A stretch of DNA of 64,000 nt from Bromus sterilis (taxonomy: Eukaryota > Streptophyta > Magnoliopsida > Poales > Poaceae): the NCBI GenBank assembly GCA_950022295.1, contig OX465600.1, forward strand, positions 314,908,031 through 314,972,030, given 5' to 3'. Under the pieces are notes generated by a model that saw nothing but the letters and a program-made list of their open reading frames with translations, was not told the origin of the DNA and searched no databases. A program made the position numbers and the translations under genes. Positions 45,690 to 57,979 of the stretch are shown in pieces. Positions within the stretch are counted from its first letter, which is position 1; every line of letters starts with the position of its first letter.

Positions 45690-47040
45690 GGTGCTGAGAT
45701 TTTCATGTTTGATGGCAGATTGATCAATGTAATTCATTAGAAATGGGAAATGGCAGCTTACAACCTGACACTAGAGTAACATTTTCAAACACAATGATCT
45801 AAAAACAACAAGAGTAAATGTATATTGTATCTCTTGTATTTTAAAGCGAGCCTTGTTGTTAAGCCATCTGGTACAGACACTTTTGTCATGCATACTTACA
45901 TGATAAAAAGGACGAGACATGAAACATATTTCCATCAGCATCATGTTTCAGAGGGCTAAATGGTAATTTTTTGAGAGGTAATACGTGCAGATGTATTTTC
46001 TTTTTACATCTGTACAGTATCTTGAACATTTAATTTGATCCTGTTTGAAGAGGAGTAGAGCTTCATACAAGCTAGATGGACAGTTGGAGGAAAATAACAG
46101 GATTCAGTGTGAAGAAGAGTAGAGTTTCACACATGCTAGCTGGATAGTTCGAGGAAAATGACAGCCATGGTACCTCTGTAGATTTGAACTGCCACCTAAG
46201 GTAGCCTGGACAGAGCATGAGATCTGCCGCCGCCAATACTTGCTCATATTTCGGTTTCCTCCAATATTTCAGACTATTCGGTAGATTGATTTCACATCTG
46301 TGGATCACAAGTCTTGAAGAAGGCCTGAGTGAGAGTATTTATACAATGGACTGATGAACTTCTTACCCTTCTTCATGCAATCAAGATCCAACTTTTTACA
46401 CAATGGACGCTCAAATGATTTTGCAGCTTGTACTCGCATGATGGAAGAGACAATAACACGGTTCTTGATTGATTTTCTCAATACTTTCCACATGTTTTTC
46501 AAATAAAAACTATACCCATTACTATATATATCCACCTGCCTTGAGAATTAGGATGTAAAAGGTCCAATGTTGATGGGTTTAAACGTTTTTTGATCTATAT
46601 TAGTTTCAGTCTACGGAATAATTTGAAATGTTGGACGAAAGAAAAATATCACGCTAAGCATTTCTTTATACATACAACAGGATACTCGTAGATTTAAAAT
46701 TGTTACATTGACAAAACAAACAGAAGTTCAGTTTTTCATCCTGTTTCAGTTGTCAGCATACTCTTATTTCGTTTACCGTTTCCGTTACGAGTTTTGAACC
46801 GACAACCATCTTGTATTGGACACATACACTCTAGTTCCTTAGCTTCAATGCAAGCAGAAAAACAAGTAGGCAATAGGCTAATTGCAGCCAAGGAAGACTG
46901 CGAATAAGCACGGCACAAGATGAACAACAAGAAGGAAGATGAATAACTCTAGTAAAGAACGAGTGACCAGACAAACACCTTCTTGCAAAGGTTCAGCCAT
47001 AACATCTCATCTCAGTATATATTATCAGGTGTATAAAATT
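45690..47040 (+). repeat. downstream-flank repeat, copy C
   Basis: It contains both the A-only part (GTTAAGCCATCTGGTA, CATGATAAAAAGGACGAGAC) and the part shared with B (CAACATTTC-like end, AAAGAACGAGTGACCAGAC, CATAACATCTCATCTCAGTA). It also holds a short internal doublet (GAAGAGGAGTAGAGCTTCA / GAAGAAGAGTAGAGTTTCAC, 46048-46135). It ends about 110 bp before the SEC61 beta stop codon. Confidence 0.75.
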
Positions 47041-47150
47041 CTACGGCACGGAGTACTTTTTAAATGTCTTGAGGATCCGATAGTCATTTGCTATGCAGTT
47101 ATTTAAGTCTATGGGTTCCTTTGTTTATGGACGCAGCTTGCATATGGAAC

Positions 47151-47402
47151 CTAACGGTACAGCTTGCCGAAAACATGGAGCACGGCAACGATGGCAATAA
47201 ACCCTACGCTCATGATCAGAACGGCATTTGGGGACATCTTGCGCCCAGCAGCAGCCTCATCAGTGTAGAACTGAAGCATTGTACTGGCGCCACCACCACC
47301 TCCAGCTCCAGCAGCAGCACCGCCGCCGGTGGTTCTACGTCTGCGCAAGCTTGCAGCAGCTGCTGCACTCCCTCTTGCGGGTGTGTCACCATTAGTCACC
47401 AT
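47151..47402 (-). CDS. SEC61B: SEC61 beta subunit of the ER protein translocon, 83 aa
   Basis: The single coding exon gives MVTNGDTPARGSAAAAASLR..., a Gly/Ala-rich cytosolic part with an RRRR patch (20-23), the conserved STMLQFYTDEA box (40-50), KMSPNAVL before one C-terminal membrane helix (about 59-79) and KLYR at the end. This is the tail-anchored layout of Sec61 beta, which joins Sec61 alpha and gamma in the ER channel. A TGCAG acceptor at 47423-47419 just upstream of the ATG points to an intron in the 5' UTR. Length and motifs are complete. It converges on PYROXD2, with the duplicated flank repeats between them. Confidence 0.93.
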   Translation of the reverse strand: MVTNGDTPARGSAAAAASLRRRRTTGGGAAAGAGGGGGASTMLQFYTDEAAAGRKMSPNAVLIMSVGFIAIVAVLHVFGKLYR

Positions 47403-47629
47403 CTTTTCTTTTATCTATCTGCATGGAAGCACGAGTTAACTTTCGATCAGAAGGCTTGTAACACTCTATGAATAAATGACCCAAACATAAGTTGAGTTTT
47501 CGAAATGACCAAATCCAAATGGCATGTGTCATCAGTAAGTTTACCGAAAGTACATGCTGCCTAAATGAAACTGTAGAAAGGTACTACAAATGTACATAGC
47601 GAAACCATACAAGCACAGATTAACAGGCA

Positions 47630-47937
47630 AGTTGGTGTTACGAAAAACCATACGGGCACCAGGAATTCAAACATAGAAGGCCAAAATGATCTAACCCTAC
47701 ATAAACAGATAAAAAATATATACTACAGAAGATTGATCCCATAATAACTCTCTAGACCCAACCTGAATCTACTAAACCAAACAGATAAATTGGTGTTCCG
47801 AAAACCATACGGGCACCAGGAATTCAAATATAGAAGGAGAAAATGATCCAACCATACATAAACGGTTCACACAAATCCTACGGAACATTGATCCCATGAT
47901 AACTCTCTAGACCCAACCTGAATCTAAGAAACCAAAC
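47630..47937. repeat. ~155-bp tandem duplication
   Basis: ACCATACGGGCACCAGGAAT occurs at about 47648 and 47803, and CTCTCTAGACCCAACCTGAA at about 47750 and 47910. The two copies are over 85 percent alike by eye. They lie upstream of SEC61B, probably in its leader intron. Confidence 0.85.
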
Positions 47938-48005
47938 TCTGAATCTACCGACAAACACTGGCGGATCGACGACACATAGTAATTTAACTTTTTTGGATTT
48001 GTTTA

Positions 48006-48166
48006 GGGCACATCTAGATGTGCTCTATCTTAGGGCACATCTAAGTGTTTAATCAAACTAGGAAGGAAAAGAAAAATATATAATATATATCTAAATGAAT
48101 TTTTATGTAAAATCAATAGTATAGGATTTAGATGTGCTCTATCTTAGGATACATCTAGATGTGCCC
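48006..48166. mobile_element. 161-bp MITE with palindromic termini
   Basis: It starts GGGCACATCTAGATGTGCTC and ends with the inverse (GGATACATCTAGATGTGCCC), flanked by TA on both sides (48004-48005, 48167-48168). The centre is AT-rich. The TA site suggests Tc1/mariner, but the end is not the Stowaway CTCCCTCC; TTA/CTA flanks would also allow a Harbinger origin. Confidence 0.75.
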
Positions 48167-48610
48167 TAGCAAATCTGAACATTTTTTTTGCAAACAGATG
48201 GAAGTCAAAAGCCAGCACAATCATCACCATGAATAAGCATAGTATATTACTCAGAGAGAAAAAAAAACTCACAACTATGGTAGTTAATAGAACAAATCAA
48301 TATGAAAATATTAAGAGTGTGTTGGATCTCAGCGGATGATGTTTTTGAGGTAGATAACGCAGTCAACAGCCACATCACCGATCCATGACTTGTGGCAACG
48401 GATAGCCATCTCAAGCCGCCGCCGCCTCCACGGCCGGACCTCCGCTTTTCTCCCGACCCTAGCGCCGCCGTTTCTCCGCCTCAGCCAGACCCGTGGATCC
48501 GCCGTTTCTCTTTGGTGCTCGATCTGAGAACGAATCGGGAGAAGGGAACGAACCTGTGACGAGGAGGCGGGAAGCGGGGAAGAGATCGGGGAGGCCTCAG
48601 CTTTGGGTGG

Positions 48611-49956
48611 GTTTCAGATCTAAGAAGGCTGCAAGTTTTAAACAATTTTTTTGGCTACCTATTAAATAATTACATTCAATTTATTACAATTTTTTTGCAA
48701 GGAGGATTTTGGAAAAATTTATAGCTTTCTTTTATTATACGACAATAAATCTGGCAAACTAGCGCCACATCATAGGGAAACGATGGGGGGCGGCCGACCG
48801 GACAAAATTTGGGTCGGTCACCCCTACCACACGTCTCCTTTCTCCTTCCTCTTCTTTTCTCAGATCTATGGTTGTGCCTGCGCCGCTACCCGCCGCCGTG
48901 GCGAGCCTTGTGCCGCTGCCTGCCGCCATGGCCGCGTCCTCGCGTCGCCTTCGGCACCACGGTCGTGCCGCTGCCCCGCCACCCACCACCATGGGTGGCC
49001 TCCGCCGCTAGTCCTCGTCTCGGGGCGCCCTATAGCCGTCGGACTCCACGCCGGATCCCATCTCCGTGCCGCCGGCGGCTCCACATCATCCAGCGCCTCG
49101 TCCTGGCGACGACGCTCACCACCATGGCCGTCATCATCGGCGAGTTTTTTCAACGACCATATGCGAAAGCTGCAACCATTAGCACGAAAAGTTGCAACCG
49201 GAGCACACAAAAGCTGCAACCGTTAACACGAAAAGTTGCAACCGCCACCCAAAAAATCTACAACCGACGATTAAAAAATCTTCAACCAAACAATGATATT
49301 TACTAGATCGACCACCACCACGTTGAAAAGCTTGAACGAAAGTTAAAGAAAGCTTCAACCAATGGGCAATTTTTGTTGCAAGGTAATATCTGGGAATTTT
49401 TTTGTTACGCACAATGTTGCAACCGTTTAAACTTTTTGTTTCCACTGTTATTTGTTTTTGCTACTAACGTTGAAAGTTTTTGCTACAACCAAAAATGATA
49501 AAATGATTAGCGACGACGGGTTATGATTATTGTTGCAACCGATAATTAAAAATGCAACTACCAGCGATTAAATTTGCTGCCACCATTTTATTACGGCAAA
49601 AAGCGCTAAAAATAAAAAATGTTACATCAATGTGCGAAAAAAGTTGCAAATATACCGCAAATATTGCAACTGTACAACACGAAGGGGTATGTACGAATCT
49701 GATCCGTTGAATCGCGGTGATCGGAAGGCTGCGCACTAACCAGCCCAAACTAGGTCGATCGAACGGCGGCTAGCGCTGGCCCACATCATATCGTAATTCC
49801 TAGGTTTTTTTTTGTTATTGATGTCATGCTATAACACGTACACGTGTAATAATTTATGGGAAATGCTTGTTTTCATCCGACGGATCCATGCGCTACGTCG
49901 ACGACGTGTTCTGTCGTTGGATCAACCAAGATCAAGCGTTCCACCATAGCTACGTA
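48611..49956. repeat. intergenic; GTTGCAAC-rich repeat element
   Basis: From 49150 to 49700 words such as AAAAGTTGCAACCG, AGCTGCAACC and TTGCTACAACC recur every 20 to 50 bp. The front part (48790-49140) is GC-rich and resembles 27640-27900. The overlapping frames on both strands (to 165 codons) have no known domain. Probably a non-autonomous DNA element of the same family as 27640-28900. Confidence 0.45.
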
Positions 49957-52900
49957 TCTCTACTCCTAAAGGGGAGTTGGTACGTTGTTCGTTGAACGCT
50001 CCAACCCCCCTCCCTAGCGATACCTCCGCCGAACAGACCCAGCCAACGAAACCCCACCCCCTTCGTCCATCCCATCAATCAGGGGATCTCCCCCGATTCT
50101 CCCCTCCCTTTCTTTCTTCTCTCGCAAGAAGATGGCTGCCCCTTCTTCCGAAATCCCTAAACTCGTCCCTTGCCTTCCCCTCCTTTGCGGATGCGCTGCA
50201 CCAAGAGCACGATGGGGCGGCGCAGAGCAGCCAAGGCGACGCTGCACTGGGATTGTTGGAAGAGGGAAAAGGTGTTGTGGGGGAGGGCCATAGCCCTGCG
50301 GCGGACTTTGCCTTGGGGTTGAGCGCTACTGCCAAGGGGTCGGGCAAGGGCCTAGCTTGGCGCTCAGCCTCGGATGCGACTACATAGGCATGGCTCGAAC
50401 TGTGAGCTCCTCTGATTTTTCTCTGAATTTCTCCAAATGCAATAGATCACCTAGACTTAATTGACTATTGATGGTTTTGTGTGCAAATGGTACTGTATAT
50501 GGAAGCAGAGTAGAATATTACTATGTGGGGTAGAAGACTAGAAGTAATCCTAATTTTATTTCTCTTGCATTTGTAGGATGGATCCAAATTCAACTTATTT
50601 GCTGAATATTAAAAGTCTTGGCAACCCAAAAAAATTCTGAAAAGGGTATCAATTTTTTTTAGAAGGTATAATTCAACTTATTTTCTGAAAATCAAAAGTC
50701 TTGGATCCGAATTTAACATGTATATGTGCAGAGGTAGCAATTGATCTGAACTATAATTCCAAACTTATAATGCAAGACAAATTATACTTCTAACTAATTG
50801 TTCATGTCCTCAAATCCTTTAGTGAAGAAATCAACCAAATAAAACATTATAAGAGAAAGAAACTGATAAACAGTAAAATGGAAGGATACGATGGATAATG
50901 TCTTTAATAAAATAACTGTCCAACACACCATCTGTATGGAAAAACTATACATTGCCATTATGCATGAATATAATATATGATCGTCAATTTCATCCATAAA
51001 AATCTGAAGAGAGAAAAGTATACATCTATATAGGATATACACCAGTAGGTATGATACCCTAAGGCAGGGATGATCATGGCTGCATGAGTACGGCAAGCCA
51101 TATTTGTTTACTCTAGAATTGTTGTTCATACCCTATTCTTGTTTACTCTAGAATTATTGTTGCCATTCATGTGTAGGTGCAGATCAAAGACCGATTGAAG
51201 TCAACCTAGGCCCATTTCCATTAAATGTGTTGTGCCCAACAAACAAATAATGCCAACAGAGGAAGTAAAGAACATACATTCCTATGTGCCAAACAACAAG
51301 TCACAAGAAGAATTGGAGGATGGGGATCCTAATATGTTTTTGCGTTGCATAACTTATGCCTTTTATTTGTACCGGATCTCTTCCCATTCAGTGTTGTCAA
51401 TATGCTTTGGGATGTGCTTTTTTTAAACAAGGTACTTCATTATTTGCATCTTTAATTTTGATTTTTATAGCCAGTATTAATATATATGGTGTTGAAATAA
51501 TCTTATGCTTGCACAATCTCTATGTATTACTGTATCTGTTGTGAGGGTAATACAAATCATCATGGTGTACATTTATGTAGTAGTAAATCGTAGATCCGTT
51601 TGAGTTAAAAAATAACCCAAGTATATTCCATATAGAATGAGTAATGGTTATCAAAGTGTGGTTTGTGCTTTGGGCAAGCATGAAAACACCTACCATATGG
51701 ATTTATTTTCATTGTTCAGATGATTGCGTAGAGTACTTTATAAATGGTAGTCAAACATGTCTGATAACTTATGTTTTCACTTTGGCTCCAAAGGTATGTA
51801 AATTGTAAGGAGAACAGAGGCTAGATGAGAATGTAATGACATTTATCTAACCAGTGTTAGACTTTTCATGCATGCTATATTTTGTCACTGCTTTTTATGT
51901 ACACATCACCTGCATTTTTTTTGAAGCTTATCACCTGCATATATTACATGTCTTGTATTCTTAATACTTATAATAATTACTGAAACTGCAGTACTAGCTA
52001 TTATTTTGGTTGGATTACTGTGTGAATCTTCATAGCTATTATATGTGGACAGAGGATCACCAAACGACGCTACCATGTTCTTGCAAAGAAAGAGTTAACA
52101 AAGGTTGGTGAATGAAAGAAAACCGGTTGGTGATCGATCTTCATCCCAATAAGTGCATTCTTTGATCAATAATTTTTTTTCTTTTGTACATCATATTAAT
52201 TAAATAAAGCTGCAAATTTTGGTGTGCTGGATTTTTTTTGGGAGTGCAACCATATATTTGAAAAAGCATATTAGATTTATCTGGCTACAAATCTAAGGGC
52301 TATATCACTTTTTTTGTATGAAGCTAGAACTGGACCCGCATGTTGTTGTTGTAGAAATCCTCTCTACTTTTGGTATTTTTGTTGTGTCTTTTTGTTTATT
52401 GGATTTAAAAACAGATGGCAATTCATGTATGCGCTGATGTACTTTATGTCTGGTTGTGGCTGTAATACTCGTGGTGCCACACTGCTCTGCCCGAGGTCAA
52501 CCAACCATGCCTGGACTAGCCAGCTACATGGTCGGTGCTAAGGGATAACAGGAACCTTTCTGCAATTTTGGCTGGATCCAAATGACCTTCATGCCAGATT
52601 TGTCGTGGAGGGGAGACGAGAGGGCGGTGATACAAATGTGCGGGTTGAATGTCGTGGTGTCAATGGGCGGCGGTAGTGAGAAGCGGTGGCGGGAAGAGAT
52701 GACTGGGAGAATCAGATATGAGTGTGAGTGTTGTATTGTGCCATGAGTTAAGTTTTGTAGATCAAAGACAAGAAAAGGGTGCTTTGGATAATGCTTTGTA
52801 AATATTAATTGATAAAGTTACTCATGTAACGATATGAATTCGAACAAAACTCAAGAAGTTTTAGGCAGCCAAAAGAGGTGCATACATCATATAATTTCAT

Positions 52901-53055
52901 TTTTTAAGAAAAATGTATTGCACGTGGCGAAGATTTTAATTTTTTAACGGTTGTGGACTATCTTTTTATATACATGCGAAATTTGACATGCGTTATGTTT
53001 ATATATGCAATAATAAAATTAAAAAGCCCGTAGCAACGCACGGGCATTCTACTAG
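49957..53055 (+). mobile_element. Helitron (non-autonomous, 3.1 kb)
   Basis: The 5' end is A followed by TCTCTACTCCTAAAGGGGAG (from 49957). The 3' end has the hairpin GCCCGTAGCAACGCACGGGC (about 53026-53045), then ATTCTACTAG and a flanking T at 53056. Host A (49956) and T (53056) fit the A^T target. No Rep/helicase frame is present. It contains a GC-rich gene-like piece at 49977-50390 and short open pieces around 51180-51430, which may be captured host fragments. Confidence 0.8.
49977..50387 (+). pseudogene. possible captured gene fragment in the Helitron
   Basis: A 136-codon frame, MVRCSLNAPTPLPSDTSAEQ ... GKGLAWRSASDATT, lies just inside the Helitron 5' end. It is GC-rich, against the AT-rich rest of the element, and looks like a host 5' UTR plus first exon (CT-rich leader, SLARRWLPLLPKSL). 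No domain is recognised. The frame may be chance, since the captured exon could be read in another phase. Confidence 0.3.
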
Positions 53056-55080
53056 TTCAAAGTAAATGTGGACATTTGCCCACAAGGTGCTTGTTGCAAA
53101 GCTTTTGAACGCAACAAGGTAGATGTTGCAAAAATTCTCGGTTGGTTTAAACTTTTTGCAACAAGGTGTGTGTTGCAAAGCCGCCGAGCGCAACAAGGAT
53201 CATATTGCAAAGGGCTTTCACATCGTCATTTTTATTGCAAATATTTGACAACGTCCTTCATTTTGTAAAGAAAATAAAATTGTAATTTTATTTGTACAAC
53301 AAAAAAACAGTCGCAACATTGTCTGTGTTGCAAAGTCCATTCATGTTGCAAATGGCTTTGCCTCAAGATACGACATCGATTGTTGATCGCATCGAATCGA
53401 ACGGTTCGCGACCCGTCAAATCTTTGCCATAAATCCACCGATTGACGCATAGGGCGTCCCATATTATATTCAAAACTTGCTTCCATTAAACTTGTCAATA
53501 AGGACTATGTTACGCTCGGGAGCTTTGCAACATGGACCTTGTTGCGCTTACATCTTCAGGTAATGCATGTGTTTTTGTCATCCGTTGCAATATGGATCGT
53601 GTTGCGGCCATCATCAGGTTGCAAGACGCGGACTTTGGTCATCTGCTGCAACATGGACCATATTGCAGTCATCTCCATCATGCATGATGTTGCTTTGGTC
53701 ATACATTGCAACATGGTTCATGTTTTGGTCACCTTTAGCAACGAAATGTCACCTGCAGAAACGACGATCACGACCAAGCAAGAAGCCCACCACAACTCCA
53801 CCTCTTGCAATACGACACATGTTGCGATCTATGGATGTGTGATGCGAGGAGGAGGAGCGTTTGGAATAGGGGATGATTTGTGGATGCTGCTACGAGAGGG
53901 AGGGGGATGTCCTCACATGGGAGATCAAACGACGACCCTCGCTAGCGAGGTCGGGTGGCGGCGAGAAGGAGAGAATTAGAGGAGATTTGTGTTTGCATAT
54001 TGGGAGAAAAATGCGGCCGCACTTGCTCGTGGACTGCCACGGATGCAAATACATTACGGAGGAAACAAATTAATTCCTACACAATGGCCTCTGAACGTGG
54101 TTCTGAATCATGTCTCGCCCGGCTCCAAGGGCTCTCTGGCCACAGCGGCCACATACCACATCATGGTGTGCAAAGATGAGGTTCTTGGAACGACAAAGAT
54201 GAGGAGCACGAGCTGGGAGGCTTTCTCCTCTTCTCCTACAAATAGGTGGTGTGCACTTGAAAGGAAGATATCTTCCTAGTCGTCCACTTCCTCTCTTCCT
54301 CTTCAGCCGAATTGGATAGCGGAGGCGAACGCGAACCAGCCTACCCGCCGTTGAGCGGACTCGAGAGTCCCCATGCTTGGAGCCCAAATGCCGCACACAC
54401 ACTCGACGTCGAAACCACCGATGAATAAGAATAGGCGAGGCAGGGTCATGCGCTAGCTTCTAAATGTTTCTGGTAAAAAAAAATATAAAAAGAGAAAGAT
54501 TACGTCGACACATAGAAGAATTTACCTTACTCATAGGATTAACAGCAATGCTACACGTACGGGACTTTACAGGAGATTACAGGCTGATTCGTTTTTGAAG
54601 TGATGTGATTGGTCTAATGAAGAGGGATGGGCTCCACCCAAGCTAATTCGGGGGGGGGGGGGGGGGTAAGGTTATTGAGGAAGGTTCGTAAAAATCCTGT
54701 ATGTCAGTCCGAACGTTTAGCATTTTTGTAGGATTATTTAGTGACAGGCACAACCTAGGCAGAGTGAATAATAAGCTATTCTACACGCAGTCCTGAATAG
54801 AGTTTCTATATGGAGAGATCAAGTACAAGCACGCAATGGCTATAATTGGGCCCAACATTTCAACTTTGTAACTGAAGGGTTCTGACAATCACCAGCTTTT
54901 GTGACTTGTGACAACCAATGTCCTGCCTAAGATGCTAGCTCATCTCCCACGAAGCACCAATTATACACATTGCTTCCTTTTCTGGGCCTGCAGAGTCAAA
55001 CAAGGCATTTATAAGCTTCATCACATTGTCCAATATATGCACATGACAAAATTATTACGTGTATCAAAACACATGCAAGC
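53056..55080. repeat. TTGCAACA-rich repeat, then intergenic
   Basis: From 53085 to 53830 the word TTGCAA(C/A) recurs about every 40 to 60 bp (for example GTTGCAAAG, GCAACAAGG, GCAACATGGA). Frames are interrupted or overlapping. A poly-G run of about 16 lies at 54651-54666. No gene is supported up to 55080. Confidence 0.5.
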
Positions 55081-55089
55081 TAGTACATA

Positions 55090-55183
55090 CTTCCTCCGAT
55101 CCATAATAAGTGTCGCTCATTTTGTATTAATCTAGTACAAATTTTATACTATATGATCGACACTTATTATGGATCGGAGGGAA
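55090..55183. mobile_element. Stowaway MITE
   Basis: A 94-bp element: CTTCCTCCGATCCATAATAA at the left, the complement TTATTATGGATCGGAGGGAA at the right, TA at 55088-55089 and 55184-55185. Confidence 0.92.
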
Positions 55184-55331
55184 TACTTATTAAAAGAAAC
55201 TAGATATAATTCCAAAGCGGATTCCATTGTTCCTTAACCAAGAAAGATGTGAATATGTGTTTCACAAGTAGAGTGAAAACTGAAGAACCTATCAAATTGG
55301 TTGCAACAAGAAGTCATCTTCATTTTAGTAC

Positions 55332-57201
55332 CTTTTGAAGATTTCGGAACACCGATGCTCTCATATCGCTCAATCCGATTCCATCAATGTTGCTTGCGCT
55401 CGGTTCAGATGTTGGAGTTGTGAATGCTGGCGACTCACCCGATTCTTGGATGGGAGCAACCTTTAATGGGACTGGGAAGATGTTGTACACGGAATGGTTC
55501 CTCAGTGCGGTTCGCTGTTAAGATATCAACAAGTACCGGTTAGGTTAGCTGCATAATTAAAACATATGATCAAATTTGAAACAAACAGTACAGCTTGGTA
55601 AAGTTCCACAGCACGCACAAGAAATGACATCAGTATTGAAGCATAAATAGAGCATCATGTCATATGCGATTAATTATTGAACATAGGCATTTGGACTTGG
55701 CAAAAAATTCTTAAGAACTCCTAACTTCCTGCAGATTAAAGAGCTCATTATCCTGTGCCAGTTCAAGATCTACCATTTTGAGTACAAATTTCTTATGGAC
55801 TCTTATGTTGCTGCGGATTAAAACAAACTCATTATCCTGTGCTATTTCAACATATATGCTTTTGAGTAGAAATTTCGTATGGACACGTATCTTTCCGTGG
55901 GTTAAAACGAAATCATAAGATGTATAGTTTGGTTCCCCGGGACTTTCAGTTAAGGTGGATAAAAAATATCCAAGGCAGAAAATAAGAGATAAATGAGACT
56001 TACTGCCGCCTCTTTGGAAGTCATCACAACAATTGCTGAACCCTTTCTCTTCGACTTCTTGGTATTGATCACAACGTCTTCCACGTTACCGAATTGCTTA
56101 AATATATTCTCCAACTTTGCAGCGGTATAGTACTCTCTGCACCCCCTTCCCATGACACCTTCAAGACCTTCCCCTTGTCGGTTTTTGCTCCGTTATCTGA
56201 GGTTCCAGCCTTGTTATCTCCATGTGTCTAAAAAGAAATTTACCAAGTTGTAGTCAGGATCGACCAACACAAATAAATAATACAAATCGACAAATCTCTT
56301 GCAACATATATACAAATAGGCACATATCTTGTGTAATTCTAAATTTTACTTTGAAGGTAGGGCAGAGAAATGCCCCCTTTTCTTCAACATTAGACAAAGC
56401 TATATATGATGTGTGGAAGGAAGATGTTTGATGGTGAATAATCTACTAAGACAGAAATCCGTTTACTGTTGCTGTTTTATATGTTAATTAATCTCACAAA
56501 TTTAGAAGTAATATACTCAACTCTACGGGCAGGCAGTCAGTTGTATAGTGTTCCATATGTCTAAGACTAGAATTATTGCAATTGCAGACAGTATCCCCTT
56601 TGGCTTTGGTCGACGATCAGTCTTAAGTAATAGTGCAGGGCTACTTCTAGTTTTAAGGTGCATAACATCATCTTTTACATCTTCAGAGTTGAGGCTACAG
56701 AAATTCAAAATAAATAAATCATCATGCCATAATAATTTAACGATGTGTGGAATTAAGCAAGATGTTTAATTACCGAAGTGGAATAAGCAGAGGAGGCTGA
56801 GGCGATGGACTTGCTGAAGAAGTTCTCCAGCTCGGCTGAATGACGGCAGCTTTCAGGATATCCTCCTCCTGCCGTCTGGCCAGCTCGGCGGCGGGGGCAG
56901 CAGCAAAGGCGCGCTCGCGCTCCTCCAGGTCCGACACGGCCTTGCGCCGCTTGACCCCGGTCCGGGCTCGGAGGCGGGCGTCAAATTGGCGGCGGAGGGA
57001 GTCGTCGCGGAGGAGCTTGTAGGAGGTGACGAGGCTCTGGAAATCGGCGGTGGCGCCGGGGTCGTGGCGGCGCTTGTCCGGGTGCCGCAGCCGCGACTGC
57101 GCACGGTAGGCCTTATCGATCTGCTCGACGGTAAGCGCCTCGTCGGCCTCGCCCGACGGCAGCCGGAGCACCTCGTAGTGGTCCACGTCCGTCGCCGCCA
57201 T
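55332..57201 (-). pseudogene. DNAJC17-like J-domain/RRM protein gene with two frameshifts
   Basis: On minus, exon 1 (57201-56774) starts MAATDVDHYEVLRLPSGEAD, a J domain with the HPD motif at 40-42. Exon 2 (56227-56004) carries DKGKVLKVSWE in one frame and then LENIFKQFGNVEDVVI in another, matching the RRM of the DNAJC17 family. Exon 3 (55514-55332) gives RTALRNHSVYNIFPVPLKV through RASVFRNLQK. The family works in splicing or transcription. Exon 1 is 428 nt, one short of a multiple of three, with the frame change near 56838-56862. Exon 2 is 224 nt, two over, at a CTCT run near 56133-56138. With those two changes all three exons would be phase 0. Either this copy is decayed or the assembly has errors; splice borders are all canonical. 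Confidence 0.7.
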
Positions 57202-57975
57202 GAGGCCGGCGAGATCTGGGAGGCGCCGAGAGGGCGAGCGAACACTAGAAAAGCGTGGGAAAGGCGGACGGGCGCGGCGGTTTGGGTCTCCAACCTAAAA
57301 CGACGGAGGAGGGGAACCCCGACCGTCCATCGTACGTGTTTGAATCCGTACGTGTGGGATAAAAATGTGTTCTTTTTTAGGTTTAAATAAATTTGGATCA
57401 GGTTTGCATCGACGTGAATACCGGTGCGAAACGCATGTACCATCCTCCCTCCTTGATCGAACCTAAAACGACAACGGGGAAGACGATAGCCCCAAACCTC
57501 TCGCGGCGGCGGAGGGGCGTGCCCCAGATCCATCCGCGGCGTGCTGCCCGCGCCGGCGGTAGGCCTGGAGGTGGCTTTGGCCCCTTCGGTGAGATTTCCG
57601 GGATGTGGGGTGGCTTGGGACCCCATCGACTGGATCTGGATTGGCTAGATCTGGCCATGTGGAGAACCTTTGCCCCAGCACAACGCGCGTTGTGCCAGTT
57701 TCGATGATCATTGCGGAGAGGCTATGTACAAGCTGGGCTACAACATGTTGTTGTGTCGGATCGTGTGGCGGGGAGGTGGAAGCTCGGTGGGGCGGTTGGC
57801 TGGGCTACGTGATGGAAAGTCCCTGTGCTGCGACGACGTGGTGACCGCGGTTCGACTGGTGGTGCGGGGCGGTGGTGCGGCAACATCTCTTCTCCTGTGG
57901 TCCAATAATATGATAGGCGCATATGGCCGCATGTATTATTTAGATACAGAGGCCGGGATTTTTTTTTGGAAAGTA
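57202..57975. other. DNAJC17-like upstream region, then GC-rich unclassified DNA
   Basis: 57202-57300 is the expected promoter/leader side of the minus-strand gene. From 57480 to 57900 the DNA is GC-rich with overlapping frames on both strands (60 to 104 codons) that lack domains; it may be a LINE 5'-UTR-like relic. Confidence 0.35.
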
Positions 57976-57979
57976 CCTC

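Larger units (their letters stand above)
47403..48610 (-). promoter_or_regulatory. probable SEC61B 5' UTR intron and leader
   Basis: The minus-strand acceptor is at 47419. A possible donor is CGTCACAG followed by GTTCG near 48556, in a GC-rich leader-like stretch (48410-48600). This would give a ~1.1-kb leader intron holding a MITE and a 150-bp tandem duplication. No cDNA evidence; the donor is a guess. Confidence 0.35.

Noticed and set aside
56523..56769. Extra exon between exons 1 and 2 of the DNAJC17-like gene
   Set aside because: Direct joining of exon 1 and exon 2 is already phase-consistent and no conserved peptide was found in between.
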